From a virus: 40,130 bases of DNA. This document shows positions 38,899 through 40,130 of this stretch, piece after piece. A model generated the notes under the pieces. It did no database searches and was not told the DNA's origin. It saw only the letters and a list, made by a program, of their open reading frames with translations. Location of the stretch: positions 1 to 40,130 of IMG/VR virus record IMGVR_UViG_3300022542_000812; one strand, 5' to 3'. Each line of letters begins with the position of its first letter. Position 1 is the stretch's first letter. The translations under genes and the position numbers were made by a program.

Positions 38899-39537
38899 AT
38901 GAGTTATACAAAACTACAAATATGTAATAAAGCATTAGGCTTGTTGTCAGCTGAATCAATACCAAGTAATTGTTCTGACCCTATACATCTTAATCAAACA
39001 GATTGTGAGAATGCAGGTAAAACTTGGACAGACCCATTTCTTGTTAATCCAACTAATGAAGCCATATTGTGTCATAATCAATATGATATATTATATGATG
39101 CACTTTTAATAGAGCATATGTGGACATTCGCTACAACAAGTGTTGAACAGACACCAATTGCCAGCACTACTCCATTTGAAGGGTATACATTTAATACACC
39201 AAAGCCAGCAACTTCAATTAGAATTATATCAGTGACAGATATTAACAAAGTTTCTGTTCCATGGGCTTTGTCTGGAGGTTATATTTATACTAATAGTGCT
39301 GATAAAATTATAATTACATATATTAGTAAAAGTGAAGCAGTTGATGTGGATTCAGCTTTATTTGCTGATGTTCTTTCTTTGAGAATTGCGGCTGAACTAT
39401 GTTATACTTTGACATCCTCAAGCAAATTATATGATTTTCTCACTAAGCAATATGAGAGTAAACTTTACAATGCAACAAATATTGATTCAATGCAAGGCAC
39501 TAATGTTAATATTACCTATAGGGGTTTTGCAAGATAA
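38899..39537 (+). CDS. Tail adaptor protein (T7 gp11-like)
   Basis: A 212-residue tail tubular A-type adaptor. The start KLQICNKALGLLSAESIPS, the helical HNQYDILYDALLIEHMWTFAT pattern, the RIISVTDINKVSV strand and the helical RIAAELCYTLTSSSKLYDFL match the gp11/gp4-type adaptors that join portal to nozzle. Inserted after residue 22 is a Cys-rich module CSDP...NQTDCENAGKTW (C25-W43), also found in the nozzle protein. AAAGGA lies 11 nt before the ATG. Its stop overlaps the nozzle ATG (TAATG). Confidence 0.85.
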   Translation: MSYTKLQICNKALGLLSAESIPSNCSDPIHLNQTDCENAGKTWTDPFLVNPTNEAILCHNQYDILYDALLIEHMWTFATTSVEQTPIASTTPFEGYTFNTPKPATSIRIISVTDINKVSVPWALSGGYIYTNSADKIIITYISKSEAVDVDSALFADVLSLRIAAELCYTLTSSSKLYDFLTKQYESKLYNATNIDSMQGTNVNITYRGFAR

Positions 39538-40130
39538 TGGCTATTTTTAATAAAACATTATCTAATTTTAGTGGTGGAGCAGTATCAGAAAGAATGCAAA
39601 TGCAAATTGAATCTGATGACTTACAGAACAATGCACCAGTTATTGAAAATTTTAAAATTACAAGTCAAGGAATTTTAATAAAAAGAAATGGAATAACTGA
39701 TTTGAGACAATTGGACTATGATGCTGAATTTTATGAAAATATTAAAATTCTTGAATATAAAAAGTTTCTATTCATTGTTTCTTTTGCAGGTGATATATTA
39801 AGGGTTTCTCTATATAATGTTGAGCCAGATGAATTTGAAACAAGAGATATTGATTATCCAGGTATTGGAGATTTAGATATAGACAATTTTGATTTTGCTA
39901 TAGGAAATATTGGGGATGATTTTGAAAAAACATATGTTGTTGTTGCAACAGGTTTATCCCAAACTATAGTTAATTTTGAAAAGAATGAAACAGAATGGAT
40001 ATTTTTAATACCTGGTGATATTGAAACTGCCCGTTATTCAGGCAAGAGTTTTGATACAAGTTTTCAGTCTATAGAACCAATTAGCATGACATTCAACTCT
40101 GATTTGTCAGTAATGTATATATTAGATACA
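39537..40130 (+). CDS. Tail nozzle protein (T7 gp12-like), 5' part
   Basis: The first 198 residues of a gp12-like nozzle protein; it runs off the window. MAIFNKTLSNFSGGAVSERM and ENFKITSQGILIKRNGI match the nozzle N-terminal signature (FSGG..SPR, then NF..TPQGG..RRPG). At 40014 begins the first 52-residue VYQY-type repeat, and the window ends in frame inside it. The rest of the gene is at 1-1446. Starts at TAATG overlap with the adaptor. Confidence 0.88.
   Translation, partial: MAIFNKTLSNFSGGAVSERMQMQIESDDLQNNAPVIENFKITSQGILIKRNGITDLRQLDYDAEFYENIKILEYKKFLFIVSFAGDILRVSLYNVEPDEFETRDIDYPGIGDLDIDNFDFAIGNIGDDFEKTYVVVATGLSQTIVNFEKNETEWIFLIPGDIETARYSGKSFDTSFQSIEPISMTFNSDLSVMYILDT

Noticed and set aside
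1-40130. Prophage or temperate life style
   Set aside because: No integrase, excisionase, CI-like repressor or att-like repeat was found; the content fits a lytic podovirus.

Overview
The window reads as an almost complete genome of a lytic, AT-rich podovirus of about 40 kb. The evidence is a full head-tail gene set in T7-like order, running from terminase, portal, scaffold, capsid, tail adaptor and tail nozzle to GNAT-like gp13, gp14-like and large ejection proteins. There is no integrase, repressor, tRNA or phage RNA polymerase. Strong AAGGAG-type ribosome binding sites and sigma70-like promoters point to a proteobacterial-type host. The AT-rich composition, carbamoyltransferase, ThyX and VYQY/CSDP tail repeats recall marine phages. 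The host assignment is inference only.

Layout. The right arm (33.06 kb to the window end, continuing from position 1 to 10.87 kb) is one rightward late unit: small and large terminase, portal, Bbp19-like protein, scaffold, major capsid, a 135-aa head protein, tail adaptor (gp11-like), tail nozzle (gp12-like, cut by the window ends), GNAT-like protein, four ejection/internal virion proteins, a putative receptor-binding protein and a small lysis cassette with a candidate unimolecular spanin. The nozzle gene begins at 39537, runs off the right end in frame, and its 3' part is at the left end. The molecule is therefore circular or circularly permuted, and it was broken inside a 156-bp repeat.

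The leftward block (26.0 to 10.9 kb) holds replication, recombination and nucleotide genes, mostly with start/stop overlaps: small proteins, Sak4-like RecA ATPase, DUF669 protein, Cas4/RecB-like nuclease, SF2 helicase, an unknown 193-aa protein, FAD oxidoreductase, ThyX, PNK-type phosphatase, SAM methyltransferase, carbamoyltransferase fused to DUF3310, DnaQ exonuclease, DnaE-type DNA polymerase, a lipoprotein and ATP-dependent DNA ligase. A rightward unit (26.2 to 29.9 kb) carries a primase-helicase, several tiny proteins and a RusA resolvase. From 30.0 to 33.0 kb lies an accessory/early region: three leftward small genes with repeated leaders, three rightward unknown genes, and noncoding DNA rich in hairpins, short repeats and a 20-bp palindrome. 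This could be the replication origin and/or the packaging site.

How the parts work together. With no phage RNA polymerase, the host polymerase probably transcribes everything. Replication looks self-supplied by a C-family polymerase, proofreader, primase-helicase, ligase, RecA-like protein, nuclease and resolvase, which is an unusual combination for a T7-sized phage. The cluster of variant ThyX, carbamoyltransferase-DUF3310, FAD oxidoreductase and methyltransferase suggests that the phage may make a modified pyrimidine. This is the best candidate in the window for an undescribed system.
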